Source: Guillardia theta CCMP2712 | Taxonomy: Eukaryota; Cryptophyceae; Pyrenomonadales; Geminigeraceae | Direction of reading: 5' to 3' | Length of the DNA: 64,000 bases | NCBI RefSeq assembly: GCF_000315625.1 | Contig: NW_005434614.1 | Span: 25,597 to 89,596 of the forward strand | Shown here: one piece after another, positions 23,846 to 35,718 of the stretch | How the letters are laid out: each line of letters begins with the position of its first letter | How positions within the stretch are numbered: the stretch's first letter is position 1 | Notes under the pieces: generated by a model | The model's database searches: none | Told to the model about the DNA's origin: nothing | Seen by the model: the letters and a program-made list of their open reading frames with translations, nothing else | Translations under genes and position numbers: made by a program

Positions 23846-25100
23846 TCAGAACAAAGCTCTCACTCCGTTCTCATCGTACTGAGCACCAGGCCTCTTGATG
23901 ACGTTGCCATCGTCGTCGATGTACTGCACACAAAGTCACCACACTTGATGTCAAAAGTGTCGACGATGACGGGAAATGAAAAAAAGGAAGACTACAAATC
24001 AACTAATTGACAGAACGAGAACATGTACAAACTGGTCGACAGCAAGAACACCGTGAAAAATATCTACAAAGACATGGGTAAGGACTTTGTTCACGCACCT
24101 CGCTCTTCTGTTGCAAGACAAATCTGCTGAACCTGAGTGCAGATGTCATGGACCAATTTACACAAACAAGGCAAGTCATAATAACTCAAGCCTAAAACAA
24201 CAAGACACATCACGACAACAGTTTCAACATCATCAGTCGTTTCGACAACAGTTTCGACATCATCAGTCGTTTCGACAACAAGACAGCGAGACGTACAGCT
24301 TGAAGAGAATCTTGTCAGTTGTCAGGAACTCAACAGAGGATCCTTGCTCTGTCGTTGAAAGAATCTTGGGAACCAAATCCGCAGCCACCTAGGGGTCGTC
24401 AAAAACAAAATCAGTCCTTGCCTCCTCCCTGCCTCCCTGCTTCCCTCTCTCCCTGCTTCCCTCTCTCGTTTCCTTTCTCTTCCCCTCACTCCCCCCTGTC
24501 CTTCCTGCTCACTCGCTCCTCGTTCCTCGCTCGTTTGCCTTGCTCCCCCCACACCATCACCACCCATCTCCCCTCCCTTTTCTCACCTCCTCGGGCTGAG
24601 CCGCGAGTACTCCAAAGGGGAACTTGCGGAGCTCTACGTGCACTGATATCAGAAAAAATCCCTTCCCCTCTCCTCCCTTCCTCTCCTCCTCCCTTCCTCT
24701 CCTCCTCCCTTCCTCTCCTCCTCCCGTCTCCACTTCCCCTTCCCTCCCATTTCCTCTCCTTCTCCCCTCTCCTCTCCTGCTTTTCTCCTTCCCTCTCTTC
24801 CTCCCCGTCCCTTCCCTCCCCTCCGCTCTCTCTCCTTCCTTCCTCCCCTCCCTCCTCACCAGGCGTCGAGTCATCGAGCAGCAGCTGGGTGAAGACCATG
24901 CCTGGGGAGAGGGTATGCACCTGCTGCGGGTTCACAACAAGGAACAAGAGGCCAACAAACAAGAGACCTTGACGTCTCCCGGATACTCCTTCTTCTCGTA
25001 TCCCTGCACTCCCTGCGGACAAATCACTCCTCCTGCCCCTCCAACCTTAATCATCATCTCCATCATCATCATCTCCATCATCATCATCATTCTCATCATT

Positions 25101-25133
<33 letters not shown>

Positions 25134-26607
25134 TCCATCATCATCATCTCCATCATCATCATCATCTCCGGTCGTCCGTTTCCTCTTCTCACCTTGGTGA
25201 GCTCATCTACAAGTGACTTGGTCATCTGCGGCTGGCCGCGCTTGGTTGCTCCGTAGCAGACGTATCCTATCAGCCCGTCAGAGCGAGGGGGAGGGGGGGG
25301 ATGGAGCGGAAGAGGGAGAGGGGACGGAGAGTTTACCTGGAGTTCCTCCTCCCTTCACGCCGCTGCACGTACAGCAATCTTACTATGCAAACTCAAGTAG
25401 GAGGAGCGGGAGAGAGGAGGAGAGGAGGAAATGGAAAGACGAGAAGGAAAACTTTTGGGAGGTCTCAGGGGGAGGAGAGGCAAAAGCGAGCGCACGGGAG
25501 GGGGCAGGGACAGCAGGAGCAGGAGCAGGAACAAGGAGGGGAGAAAGAGGAGGAGGAGCGTCACCTGCCAACGGTGTTGAAGACGTGCGAGGTAACGCCC
25601 GGCTGCTGGAGCATGGTCTTCATCGCGTACTGTTCCCTCCAGTCACCCACGGGAGGAGAGAAACATGCTGCTTCCTTACCTGAGTGCACAGGAGCGCTCC
25701 TAGCAGATTGACCTTGACGACGGCCTCAACCTGTCGATCAAGATCAGGAGACGCGGTAGAGAGCAGGGTTGTCGTCAGCGAGGTGCGTCGTCATTCTCTG
25801 CTCCTCATCCCCTCCAATCATCGACATCAGCATCAGCATCAGCATCAGCATCAGCATCAGCATCAGCATCAGCATCAGCATCAGCATCGCCGATGTCGTC
25901 ATCTCCGATATCATCAGCATTAGCATTAGCATCAGTATCGTCGTCGTCGTCGTCGTCGTCATCATCATCATCATCTCTACTCCTTGTTAACAGGTCGTTC
26001 ATTCAACCTGCTCGACAGGAACATCGACGAACGCTCTCCTTCCTCCGTTGATGCCAGCGTTGTTGATCCAGTAGTTGATGGTGCCTGGAGCAGGGCGACG
26101 TCAGGAGGGCGTCGGTAGGAGATGGCGGCACACACCGAGCTTCTCCTTGGCGAAGGAAGCGAGCTGAGAAACACTGTTCTTGTCGCTGACGTCGGTGATG
26201 ATCTCGTAGAGCTGTGCGTTGCTGTGCTTCTTCCTCAGGGCGTCAGCAGCCTGCGAGATCTTGGGGGAGATGTCGCAGATGACGACGCGATGTCCTCGGG
26301 CGAGAAACTCGTCAGCGTAGGAGAACCCGACTCCTCCTGCTGCTCCTGTGATCACCACACCGAAGGACGACGCTCGGGCTCCTCTCAACCCCTCCGAGCG
26401 CTGCCAGCTCGCTGCCGACAGAGCTGGCGCACCGACCTGCCTCGAGGCTCCGGCGAGAGAGAAGGATGATCTTCCGAGAGGCGAGGAGGGGGAGGAGGAG
26501 GCATGGAAAGCCTTGGAGGAAGCGAAGGAGGTGGAGGGGAGGGAGGAGGGAGCGAAGGCTCCCGCTCCCGCCGCCATCGTCGCCAACAGCGCTAGCGCGG
26601 CCGCCAT
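23846..26607 (-). CDS. Plastid-targeted NOL/NYC1-like short-chain dehydrogenase
   Basis: Twelve phase-consistent exons (26607–26136, 26084–26008, 25730–25680, 25629–25565, 25362–25337, 25266–25193, 25012–24968, 24923–24860, 24642–24587, 24388–24297, 24132–24099, 23923–23846) give 377 aa. The first 20 residues are a signal peptide ending GAGA/FAPSS, the FAP-type junction of complex-plastid presequences, followed by a Ser/Ala-rich transit region. SDR core: TGAAGGVG (NAD(P) loop), NNAG, and catalytic YGATK (YxxxK). The segment HTLSPGMVFTQLLL and the order of motifs match the NOL/NYC1 chlorophyll b reductases of plants rather than generic SDRs. NOL reduces chlorophyll(ide) b to the 7-hydroxymethyl form. 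The substrate here is unproven. It is divergent from NDUFA12. Confidence 0.83.
25051..25170. repeat. ATC/CAT trinucleotide repeat in NOL-like intron
   Basis: Imperfect (ATC)n with CTCC interruptions inside the 180-nt intron 25013–25192. Confidence 0.9.
25819..25975. repeat. CAGCAT hexanucleotide and (GTC/ATC)n repeats in NOL-like intron
   Basis: About eleven CAGCAT units (25819–25889), then shorter CAT and CGT runs, inside the 277-nt intron 25731–26007. Confidence 0.9.
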
Positions 26608-27116
26608 GTAAGAGATCCGAAGGTATTGAACCGGTTCGATCCGATGGCCAATAAGCGCTCCATCCGATTTGAATCGAATTGGAGAGATGCTCTGAGGCAA
26701 GTCCAGAACTTGTACCGTAAATTGGATCCACCCTACCCCACCTACTGTACCATCAATGTGGTACAGTGAGTACCCCTTCTAGACTACAATACTACCCCAC
26801 CCTGATAGGCTTTGTTGAAGAACTTGCGCTCCACCACCCCTGCAATCGTTGAGCTTCCTTCGACTTCCCTTTTCCTACCCACGACCTTCATGTCGCACCC
26901 CCCCCACTTTAACCCCTACCCCCTCAAATTATATGAATTTAACCCCCAGTATCCCACACTTCCAGACGACAAAATCGCCCCACCCTGTAGTTATTCCTGC
27001 GACTCTACATTGTCTCACCCCTACCCCACCATATTCCTTGTACCACCCCCCTTAACATCTGTACCCTGGTCATAATGACCACCCCACCCTTGTACCTTCA
27101 CCGCTACCTCTCAGCA
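26608..27116. promoter_or_regulatory. Bidirectional promoter region with TACCCCACCC motifs
   Basis: Only 509 nt separate the start codons of the NOL-like gene (-) and NDUFA12 (+). The + strand carries TACCCCACC or ACCCCACCC at about 26733, 26791, 26979, 27019 and 27081. Promoter function is inferred from position and recurrence, not shown. Confidence 0.55.
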
Positions 27117-27554
27117 ATGCTCGCTCTTCGCCGCAATGCACTTCGCGCGGTATGGCAGCCTCAGACTCTTCGAGCCGAACTGAAACCTGATCATGCTTGC
27201 GATATGCCCTCTTGACATCAGCTACAACCATCTCCTCTCCACTCGCCTCCTCTTTCCTTCACACAGCTCATCCTTCGCTCAGTTGTTACTTTTGCTCTCG
27301 TTCCTGATGTTAACGTTGTATCTGCTTCGAGTTGGTCTTCTTAGCGATCGATCGAGATGGTTTGCTTCTTTGACATCTTCTTGTCTCTTTCAATCTTCTT
27401 ATTTCCTGTTCCTTGATGTGTTGGAACTCCTTCATGTCCCGTTCCACCTCAGTCGCATCTTGGCCCTGCTGGGTTGATGAACTTGGTCATTCTTGCCTGC
27501 ATCGTCTTCCTCAAGTCAACCTTTGTTATCCATCATCATCATCTCTATCATCAT

Positions 27555-27586
<32 letters not shown>

Positions 27587-27665
27587 GCAGCATCGTCATC
27601 ATTAGCACCTTCATCATCATCATCATCTCCATCATCATCTCTATCATCATCTCCATCATCATCAT

Positions 27666-27715
<50 letters not shown>

Positions 27716-29116
27716 GAACCTCCATCATCATCATCAGCAGTAGCATCAGCATCATCATCATCATCAGCAGCAGCATCATCATCATCATCATTCCTCTCCT
27801 TCTCCTCATCCTCCTCCTTTCACCTTCTATGGATTGTCCTCGTGGCGTCTTCTTGACATCTTCGTTTAGGTGGCAAAAGGAACTCGGCACTTCTCCAAGA
27901 ATCCTGACACTGAAACTTACCGGATCAAGTCCCAGGTTAGCGACGAGCAGTCACGACGTTTTTGTTTCAATGTTCATTCATGTGTGCTGACGAAAAAATG
28001 TATTGGATGTCTACTTGCACTTCTGACAATGTTTGTTGAATGCAGTCTTTGACAACCGACGTCTTCACTGGCTTCATAGCAGCCGTGAAGCAGTTCGGTA
28101 TGTGAATGACAATTGCGAGGCCCTGTGGTTGAAACGCTCCTCAAGGTTGGAGAGACATCTGGAAGCAACTCAGACAGTGCAAGGAGGCCAAGGTACATCA
28201 CCGCTTCCTGCTGATTGTATCTGCAAGAATCTTATACTCTTTTGATCTTGCTCCTCCTCTACCACCACCTCCTCCTCATCCTGCCTCCTTCGCCTACGTC
28301 TGCCCTTCTTACTCCCTGTCTCATTCCCTTTGCCTTTCCGTTTGCTTTCGTCCATCCTGAATGTAAGAATGGTGTAGGTTGGAACTTTGGTCGGAACAGA
28401 CAAATTTGGGAACCGGTATTACGAGAACAGAGAAGATCAGTACCTGCGCGACAGGTCTGTCCCAGCTCTTGTGTCAACGAGCCTCTGAAGACATTGATCA
28501 GATGGGTCGTCTATAACACCGAAAAAATCCACATGGACTATGATCCAGCTCTGGTGAGTAACGAAAGCCTTGTCTTGTTAGAAACAAACATACTCCCACT
28601 GCTTGTTGACAACCTTGAGGTGAGTTGTGTCGTTCTGACTGTGATGTCTCAAGGTGCCGCCAGAGTGGCATGGTTGGCTGCACCATATCACCGATACCAC
28701 CCCAGATGAGATCAAGAGGAAGGTTGGGTTGCTCTCGGCGCTGAGACCTGGCTGATGCTCCCTGGCAGCACGGAGATGCGAAGTTCTTGACCGAGAAACA
28801 GTACAGTGAGGAGAAGCAGACTGGGCGAGATGTGAACGTGAGACGAGCGAGCGGTGCGAGATGGGTCCTGACGACAACATGCGCTCATGCAGTACAAGAA
28901 CCCTGGGCATCTCCTTGGAGGAAGAGCGCGTGGTGACGGTTATTTGTCCAAGTCTGGCAGCGTCCGACCTGTGAGTTTGGAAGGCCTCAATGTCTCTTGT
29001 TGTCCCTCGATCGTTTGTCTCTTGTTGTCCCTGACAATCGGTTTGTTTGTTGTTGTCCCTGACAATCGCTTCAGGCATTCGAACCCTACGATCCCAAAGC
29101 TGATAATTACGTTTAA
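27117..29116 (+). CDS. NDUFA12: Mitochondrial complex I subunit NDUFA12 (B17.2)
   Basis: An accessory subunit of NADH:ubiquinone oxidoreductase. Ten phase-consistent exons (27117–27149, 27870–27935, 28046–28097, 28146–28192, 28378–28454, 28502–28553, 28654–28722, 28769–28837, 28893–28970, 29075–29116) give 194 aa. Diagnostic stretches are LVGTDKFGNRYYEN, RWVVYNTEK and VPPEWHGWLHHITDTTPDE, in family order. The first exon (MLALRRNALRA) is Arg-rich and Asp/Glu-free, like a mitochondrial presequence. The C-terminus (RPAFEPYDPKADNYV) differs from the animal tail. Intron 1 is 721 nt, filled with ATC and CAG repeats; whether another short exon hides there is open. Confidence 0.93.
27527..27797. repeat. 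Compound ATC/CAT and CAG microsatellite in NDUFA12 intron 1
   Basis: Long CAT/ATC tracts with embedded (CAG)9 at about 27563–27591 and further TCATCAGCAG runs. Every reading frame through it is open and yields Ile, Ser or His runs that are not genes. Confidence 0.92.
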
Positions 29117-29662
29117 TCTGCCGCGCTGTCAATTTTTTGTGCATGATTTTCAAGATGGAAGGGTTCAAACAGCTACAGCTTCTACAACAGCACAGCTGTT
29201 TTCTTGCTTCCTACTTCGATCGAAATGAAAATTGTGTTGATTTACCAGCATGCCTGCTCGCTGCCTCATGAAGGTGTCCTTCTGATCCATCCGACGTGAC
29301 ATGCTCAGTTGTAGTTTTTCAAACGCTCACGATCGTTTCAATGAGAGTTGTCGGAGGAGCCTACCTCTCCAACTTCCTGGGAAGTTGCCAACAGATCGGC
29401 ACCAGCAACATCACAAAACTCCTTGACATCGCAGTATCCTTTCGCTCAATCCCAAAGTTTTTTCTTCAAGTCCCTTCACAACTTCCTTCCCTTCTCCCTG
29501 TAGCCTTCCTTTGCATCCACGTCGCCCCTCCCTCTTCCTCCCTCTCCCTCCTCTCCCTCCTCCTCCCCCCCCCCGTCCATCGCACCATCATCCGCCGCAC
29601 CCGCTGTCCTGATCGCAACCCCCTCCCCTTCCCCTGGCTGCTTTTTCGTTAGGGCCGCCGCC
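29117..29662. other. Tandem intergenic region
   Basis: Between NDUFA12 and the next + gene. A frame at about 29341–29460 (VGGAYLSNFLGSCQQIG) could be a stray exon or upstream exon but has no clear start or join. 29480–29640 is C/T-rich, including CCCCCCCCCG. No TACCCCACCC motif here. Confidence 0.4.
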
Positions 29663-31243
29663 ATGGGGCAAGTGACCTCAGTCTTACCGCACGAGGGGGG
29701 GGGCGGGGCACAGACGACACAGAGCTTGCAGGAGCTGGAGGATGGTAGAGATGGGAACGAGTACTTCCTGACGTCCTTCGACCATGGCGGAGCCGCCCTG
29801 ACGGCTGAAGACGACTTTCTCCTTGCCCGTGCACACGGTACTCTGCTTGACGACTTCGACGAGGAGGAAGCGAGGAGCAGGAGGAGGGGGGAGGAGGAGT
29901 GGACAAGGTACAGCAACAAGCCTGACCTGATCACGTTCGATGATCTCGTGTCCTTGGACAACGGGGAGGAGAGAGACGTGAGCGACGGGGAGGAGGAGTA
30001 TCCTCCCGCGAGCGCAAGTGCGTCGGGCCAGGTGCAGGGGAGGAGGAGGAGGGTGTCGGTGGAGGTGACGGCCGGTGAGAACAGGAGGAGAGTAAGCTGC
30101 AGCTCCTGCAAAACCTGAGCGACGTTGAGAGCAAGCTGGTGGACAAGTACCGAGAGTACGCGCGGCTACACCATGACATCGTGCCGATCAAGGTGAGAAA
30201 CAAGTTGAGACAACAAACATGCTACCATTTGACTTGCTGATCATGTAGAATCGAGACAAGTCGAACCTCTTCTACAGGTTGCTTCCCCTTCTTCCACTCA
30301 CAACTCCCGCTGATGCTCCTCGCCAGACCGCAGGGACAGTCGCCGGGCTGGCATCCGGGAGGGAGGTTTGCCTTCCGAGAGGACGCAACGGATGCGATAC
30401 ATGACCTTCAGGTAGAGGAGGAGGAGACAGGAGGAGGTTTGTAGAGACGAGTCTTGTGATAACAGGAGCGAGAGATTGAGTTGGCCAAAGCTGAGAAGAA
30501 GAAATTTTTGAAGGCGATCAAGGACGTGCGTTGGCTCCTCCCTCCCCCCTCCTCCCTCATTCCTTCCCATCCCTCCTCCCCATCTTGTCACTCTCTACCC
30601 CCTCCTCTCTTGCTCTCCTCCTCCCTCCTCCCTCTCCCCTCCCCGCTCCCTCCCCGCACTCCTCCCCGTGCCTGCTGCAGTGACTGACGGTTGCGAGAGC
30701 AGCGGATTGAGCTGAAGAAGCAGAGGGTGAAGAAACACAACCGGGGTGCTCAAGCTCAAGTTTTCTCCTCGAAGTTCGATGTATGGAAGGGACAAGAACC
30801 CATCGACTCTCCTCACGTCTTGCTGCTGCAGCAAGTCCTCGAGCATCAGGAGACTATGAAGAAGAAGGCCAAGAACAAGTCACTGTGAGTCGATGAGTGT
30901 GATTTGACAAGGCTCCCCTGACGCTCCTGCTTGCTCCAACAGCAACGCCACCATGACGAAACAGCGAGTCATGGAGGAGAGCTGCGAGAGGATGGAGAAG
31001 GTGAAGAGCCCATGAAGCAACGCTGCCCTGACAACATGCAAACAAGGACTTGCAAATCCATCAGGCGCGGGAGTTACGTCATGCCAACTATTACAAACAG
31101 CAGCGAATCCAGGAACTTCCTCCCCCCTTGTGCTCCCCGACGTCTGACAAGTTTAGCAGGAGGTGGTGGACCGCCGGCTGCACTCCCTCGCTCGTGCTCG
31201 GCGATCGATCCACCACATCGAGGTTGAGCAGGAACTACTATGA
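29663..31243 (+). CDS. Coiled-coil protein with N-terminal myristoylation-type motif
   Basis: Nine exons: 29663–30031, 30085–30192, 30249–30277, 30327–30411, 30466–30525, 30703–30884, 30943–31000, 31047–31112, 31157–31243; 347 aa. It opens MGQVTSVL, a consensus N-myristoylation start (Gly2, Ser6). An acidic, low-complexity region follows (about residues 50–125), then long Lys/Glu/Arg-rich helices predicted to be coiled coil up to the C-terminus (VEQELL). A Trp/Pro insert (GQSPGWHPGGRFAF) interrupts the helices. I do not recognise the family; flagellar or cortical cytoskeletal proteins often look like this, but that is only resemblance. The last intron (31113–31156) lacks a GT donor (it starts GAAC), though both flanking exons read well in phase. 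Confidence 0.65.
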
Positions 31244-31255
31244 TAAGACAATCGT

Positions 31256-31743
31256 TCATTCCCTCCACTTCTGTACTTGCACCTTCCCTCCCTTCACCGA
31301 GTCTACCAGCTGCCTTGACTGCGCCAGGTACTTGGACGCCTCCAGCTGCTTGTACGTCGCCTCCTCCTTCATGTACCTCTAAGTCATCGTCACCATCAAG
31401 ACCATCTGGACGCAAGACCCCAGCTCACCTCCTGCTGCTCCGCCTCCTTCTTTCTCAGCTGGTCATAGTCCTTCATCTCCCTCATCTCGTCTCGCGCATA
31501 CGCAGTCGCGTACTTGGAGACAACCCGCGGAGCGCGCATGATGTCTGCGCCGCTCGCATGCGCTCGCGCGTGCTTCAGCCTTGTCATCACTCGATGGACC
31601 CGCTCTTGCTGCTCCTCGAGCACGGGCTCTTGCCGCTGGACTCGAGACATGGCGATCAGGAGGAGGAGGAGGAGGCATGCTGCAGGCGCCAGCAGGCGAC
31701 CAATGCTCCACTTCACGCTCGTCATCACAGTTACCTTCATCAT
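31256..31743 (-). CDS. Small single-pass membrane coiled-coil protein
   Basis: Two exons, 31743–31429 and 31378–31256 (50-nt intron, phase 0), give 145 aa. Residues about 17–32 are a hydrophobic helix (LLAPAACLLLLLLIAM) that acts as a signal anchor or signal peptide. The rest is charged, helical and probably coiled coil (KYATAYARDEMREMKDYDQ…, ASKYLAQSRQLVDS). No family recognised. Two adjacent ATGs are possible starts. The stop codon is only 12 nt from the stop of the convergent + gene, so the 3' UTRs must overlap. Confidence 0.6.
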
Positions 31744-32733
31744 GAAACATCAGCAAGTCCTAAACCAGGGTCGACCCCTCACAACGTCATGACTCCTCGT
31801 TTCATCTCTACATGACCATTGCCCAACCATCAAGCGCTCCGTCGTATGGAGCAGCTCTCAGCATCTCATCCTCCGCTCGATACCATGTTTAAGCATCACT
31901 CGAGATCTCATACACCAGTACTTCTTTACCCGCTCAGCTTCCGCCGCTCCATGGGTTTCTGCGCTTCAAGTTTCTACCCTTGTGTTCTATATCTCTTATA
32001 TAGAGCTCCATTGCTCTCTTCGCCCCTGCCCTTTCGCCACATGCTTGTGCATGCACCGACCTTGTCGTTGTTCTGTTTGCATTCTCAACTCTAAAGCAAA
32101 TTCAATCTGCTTCTCGTATGCTCATCATCATGTTCTTGATCATCACATATTCTTCTCATCCTCCTCATCCTCTGTCCACATAAATGCCATCATAATCGAA
32201 GTCATCTCGATCATGATCATCGTAGCATCCTCGCCAGCATCTCCTTCTCAATTTCTATCATCTCCATGATCAATTCTCATCTTCAACCTCCTCTCTCCCT
32301 TCCTCCTCCTCCTCCTCCTCCTCCTCCTCCTCCTCCTACTCCTCTTACCTCCACTTCGCTTTCACTTCGCCATACTGGCTCCTCCTGTTCAGGTCACCAA
32401 GATCAGTCTCTACCACCCCTACCCCCACATACCCCACAGTCCTACCATAGACTCCACCTCTGCACTACCCCCACCCTATCACTTACGACCTTCTACATAA
32501 CCCCTCCTCACATTCACATTGGGTCCGACGTACCGTACAACACTACCCCCTCTAATACCAGCACCTCCCATTAGAAAGGTGGTACCAATAAGCTGAAAAT
32601 TACCTACCCTACCCTTACTGCTCCCCAATTTGTTCTGGACCCCTTCAAATTGCATATCCCCCACCCCTATTTCACTTCGAACCCCTGCCAGGAATACCCT
32701 ACCACCCCTAGTGGTACCGACAAGCGATCCGCC
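31744..32733. other. Divergent intergenic region
   Basis: Includes (TCC)n at about 32297–32338 and, closer to the ankyrin gene, C-rich promoter-class DNA (CTACCCCCAC, CCTACCCTACCC, TACCCCACAG between 32400 and 32715). No gene seen. Confidence 0.5.
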
Positions 32734-34644
32734 ATGCCCGGCCCTCTCTCTCGCCTCCTCTTGCTCCTCCTCCTCCTCTCCGTTGCAGCCCCGGCAGCTC
32801 CTGCCTCCTCCCACTCCCCTGTCCTTCATGCTTCCTCGTCCCATGGCCTTAACCCCTCCCCCTCCTTCCTTGAGCCGAGGATGCAGCCGCGTGAGAGCTA
32901 TGGGCTATCACTCGAACAGTTCGAGGCTGCGGAAGAACAAGTGCAGGAGGATCAGCTAGACGCGAAATTCGAGCAAGAAGTGAACGAACTCGATGATCTT
33001 GCACAGAGAGCCTCTTCCTTTCATGTAAGAGCTGAGCGCGGGTGAGGACAAGTTATGGTGTGAACCTTACAATGCCATGCAGGATCAGTCAGTGGAGCTG
33101 TACAAGAAGATTGAGAGCGAGATGGAGTTCAACCAAAGACTCATGCATGCGATCAAGAATGCGATGCCAGAGATCGACGCCATGCAGAGGAAGCCCTCTG
33201 AGAGGACCAACAACGTGGCTGCGATGGGACTAATGAGCGTGAGTGGTTGTCTTTGTTCAGTAGCTCTGACCCTGATACTATCATGGCAGCGACAGGAAGT
33301 CGATACGATGGACACATGGGATGACATGCAGACAAGCTACTTCCCCGCGGAGATCGGTAGCTCTCCTGTTCACGCCATGCCGAGGATGGGCAGGGAAGGC
33401 GGGAAGATGTTGCATGAAAGCCTGCGAGCCGGGTCGTCGATTCCTCACCTTAGAGGAGGAGGAAACGTCCTGGCGTTGGCAGAGGAGAAGCCCTACACAA
33501 GTCAGGAGAGGAAGCTCAACAGGCGTCTCTGCAAGGTCTGTGTGGTGCTGACCGTCCATGGCTGACTGGTGAGTTGACAGGCCGTTGGCAACGGAAACGA
33601 GACAGCGATCCGATCGCTCATCAAGGAGGGTGCGGATCCAAACTACAAGGTCTGCTACGTGCAGCATGCTCCTCCCGCTCATCTCCTGCCAGGGATGCTC
33701 CCCTCTAGGGTTCAGCGTGATGCATGAAGCCGTGAACAGCAAGCAGATCCGAAGGTGCCGCCCAGCGCGATCATGCCGGAGCAGAGGGAGGAAGGGCACT
33801 GACGTGGTGGTGTGAGCAGCGTCGAAGTTCTTCACTCGCTGGGAGCAGACGTGACCGTAAGAGACTCTCTCGGCTGGAACCTCCTGCATCAGGCGGCGAA
33901 CAACGGAGACATGGAGATGGTAAGCGCATACCTCCTTTCTTTGCTACTGCTGCCACGTTGATGCCTCCTGCGATCGCCGTGGGGCTCTCCGCGTTGCCTT
34001 GAGATCTGCATGCTGGACCTGCTCCTATTGCCGTCGAGGAGGAGGAGGAGGAGGAGACTGACTTGCTTCCAGTGCGTCAAGCTTGCCAAGATGGGGGTCT
34101 CTGTGGACACGAAGAACAATGCTGGAAGGACGCCGTCGACCGTCGCCAAGACAGCTGTAAACTGACTTGCCTGACGGCCCTCGGCCGTCGCTCTGATTGC
34201 TGGCATGGCAGGGAGCGCGAGAGTGCTACAAGCAGCTGATGCAGATGGAGATGGACTTCATCAAGGTTTCTTGCCTTGCGCGCTCGGCGACTGCGCTAAA
34301 AACCCTGCTGCAGAGCAAGGCGCAAAGGCCTGTGGAGGAGGAGGAGGACGATGACGATGTGAGTGAAGCTGATCGCGTTGATGTCTTGACCTTGTCTCAC
34401 CCTCGTTACCAGGACGAGGAGGACGACGACGAGGTGTGCACAGCGACGTGACCAGTCGGACTTTGCGATGATTCATGACGTCCTACAGGACCAAGAGGAG
34501 GCACAGCTGAAAAAGCAGCTGGAGGAGGAGCGTGCGGAGCAGGTCAATCATCTCAATTGCTCGCCGTGTATCGTTTTTTTCACCGCATACAAACAGGAGA
34601 AAAAGTTGGCGCAGAAGAAGTCGAGCAGCAAGCAGAAGCAGTAG
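32734..34644 (+). CDS. Ankyrin-repeat protein with signal peptide
   Basis: Twelve phase-consistent exons (32734–33024, 33083–33238, 33290–33535, 33581–33649, 33693–33754, 33820–33919, 34073–34156, 34212–34265, 34314–34358, 34413–34433, 34489–34542, 34597–34644) give 409 aa. The start MPGPLSRLLLLLLLL…APAAPA is a strong signal peptide. Residues about 60–250 are mostly charged helix and linker. Three or four ankyrin repeats follow at about 260–345 (ETAIRSLIKEGADPNYKG, SPLGFSVMHEA, SLGWNLLHQAANNGDMEM, NNAGRTPSTVA). The tail is highly acidic, then Lys-rich (EEEEDDDD … KKSSSKQKQ). Ankyrin repeats bind proteins. With a signal peptide the protein enters the ER or a plastid-associated compartment, unusual for this fold. 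No Phe follows the signal peptide, so stromal import is not indicated. Confidence 0.78.
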
Positions 34645-34730
34645 AAAAGGAGGACATCAACCGCTCTCCTCCTCCTCCTCCTCTCTCTCTCCTCCTCCTC
34701 TCCTCTCCTCCTCCTCCTCCTCTCCTCGCG

Positions 34731-35060
34731 TTAGGTCATGGTGGGGTGGTCGCTGCCGCTGTCTCGCTGCACCACGCAGATCCCCGCGCGCTCTCTGCGC
34801 AGCTCCATCTGCCCCTGCATGTCAGCACGAGGAATACGTCGAGTCTTGTGGTTACAAGGAGAAGAGCTGGGGGAGGTGGTGGAAAGAAAGGGGGTGTAAT
34901 TTTTCTTGTGGGTTGACGAAGAGGAGGAGGAGGAAAAGGAAGATTAGAAAATCAATGAGTGACCTGATAACAAATTTCACTGTTTTGATCTCCTGCTGCT
35001 TGTCGAGCCTGAACACGATTGTCATGAAGAAATATTATCTCCATCATCATCACAACCACT

Positions 35061-35094
<34 letters not shown>

Positions 35095-35656
35095 TCATTA
35101 TCTCTTTCTCCATCTCCATTGTCATCGTTTCAGGTCACCATCGTCAAGTGGACGGTTGTTCCAGCCCGTCCCAGCAATTTAGTTCGAAGTTCGTTGGCCT
35201 GCGGAGGAGGATAAGGTACAGGATAGGCTACTCCCCAGCCCCTCATCTCTCCTCGTCCTCCTATCCCATCCTCGGCTTGTAACTCCTCCCCGTCCATGTC
35301 CCTTTCTCTTTTAATCCTCCTCAGGCAATCCTCCTCTTACTCCTTCTCCGTCTCCGTCTCACCCTACTCTCCCCGCAATCCTTCCCCCCTCCTTCCCGTC
35401 CTCCTCTTCCTCCTCTCCCAATCCCTTGTTCTCACCGTGCAGGAACCAACAAACGGATGCCCATCCACTTCAACGATCCTGCTCAGCCTCTTACTCTCCT
35501 CTCCTCCACTGCAGGAAGTCAGTCCTACCTGTCCCCCGCCCTGATCACGTGGCCCCATCCCTCTCGCTCGCATCGTTCATTGTGTCGGGAGGCACTGCTC
35601 TCGGGGAGGATAGAAAAGACAACCTAGAGGAAGCGATCAACAAAAGGAGGAGGATC

Positions 35657-35718
<62 letters not shown>

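Noticed and set aside
24002-24078. Plus-strand frame ENMYKLVDSKNTVKNIYKDMG followed by a donor-like GTAAGG
   Set aside because: It lies in the last intron of the NOL-like gene and joins nothing downstream.
27527-27990. Long Ile/Ser frames
   Set aside because: Microsatellite translated; lies within NDUFA12 intron 1.
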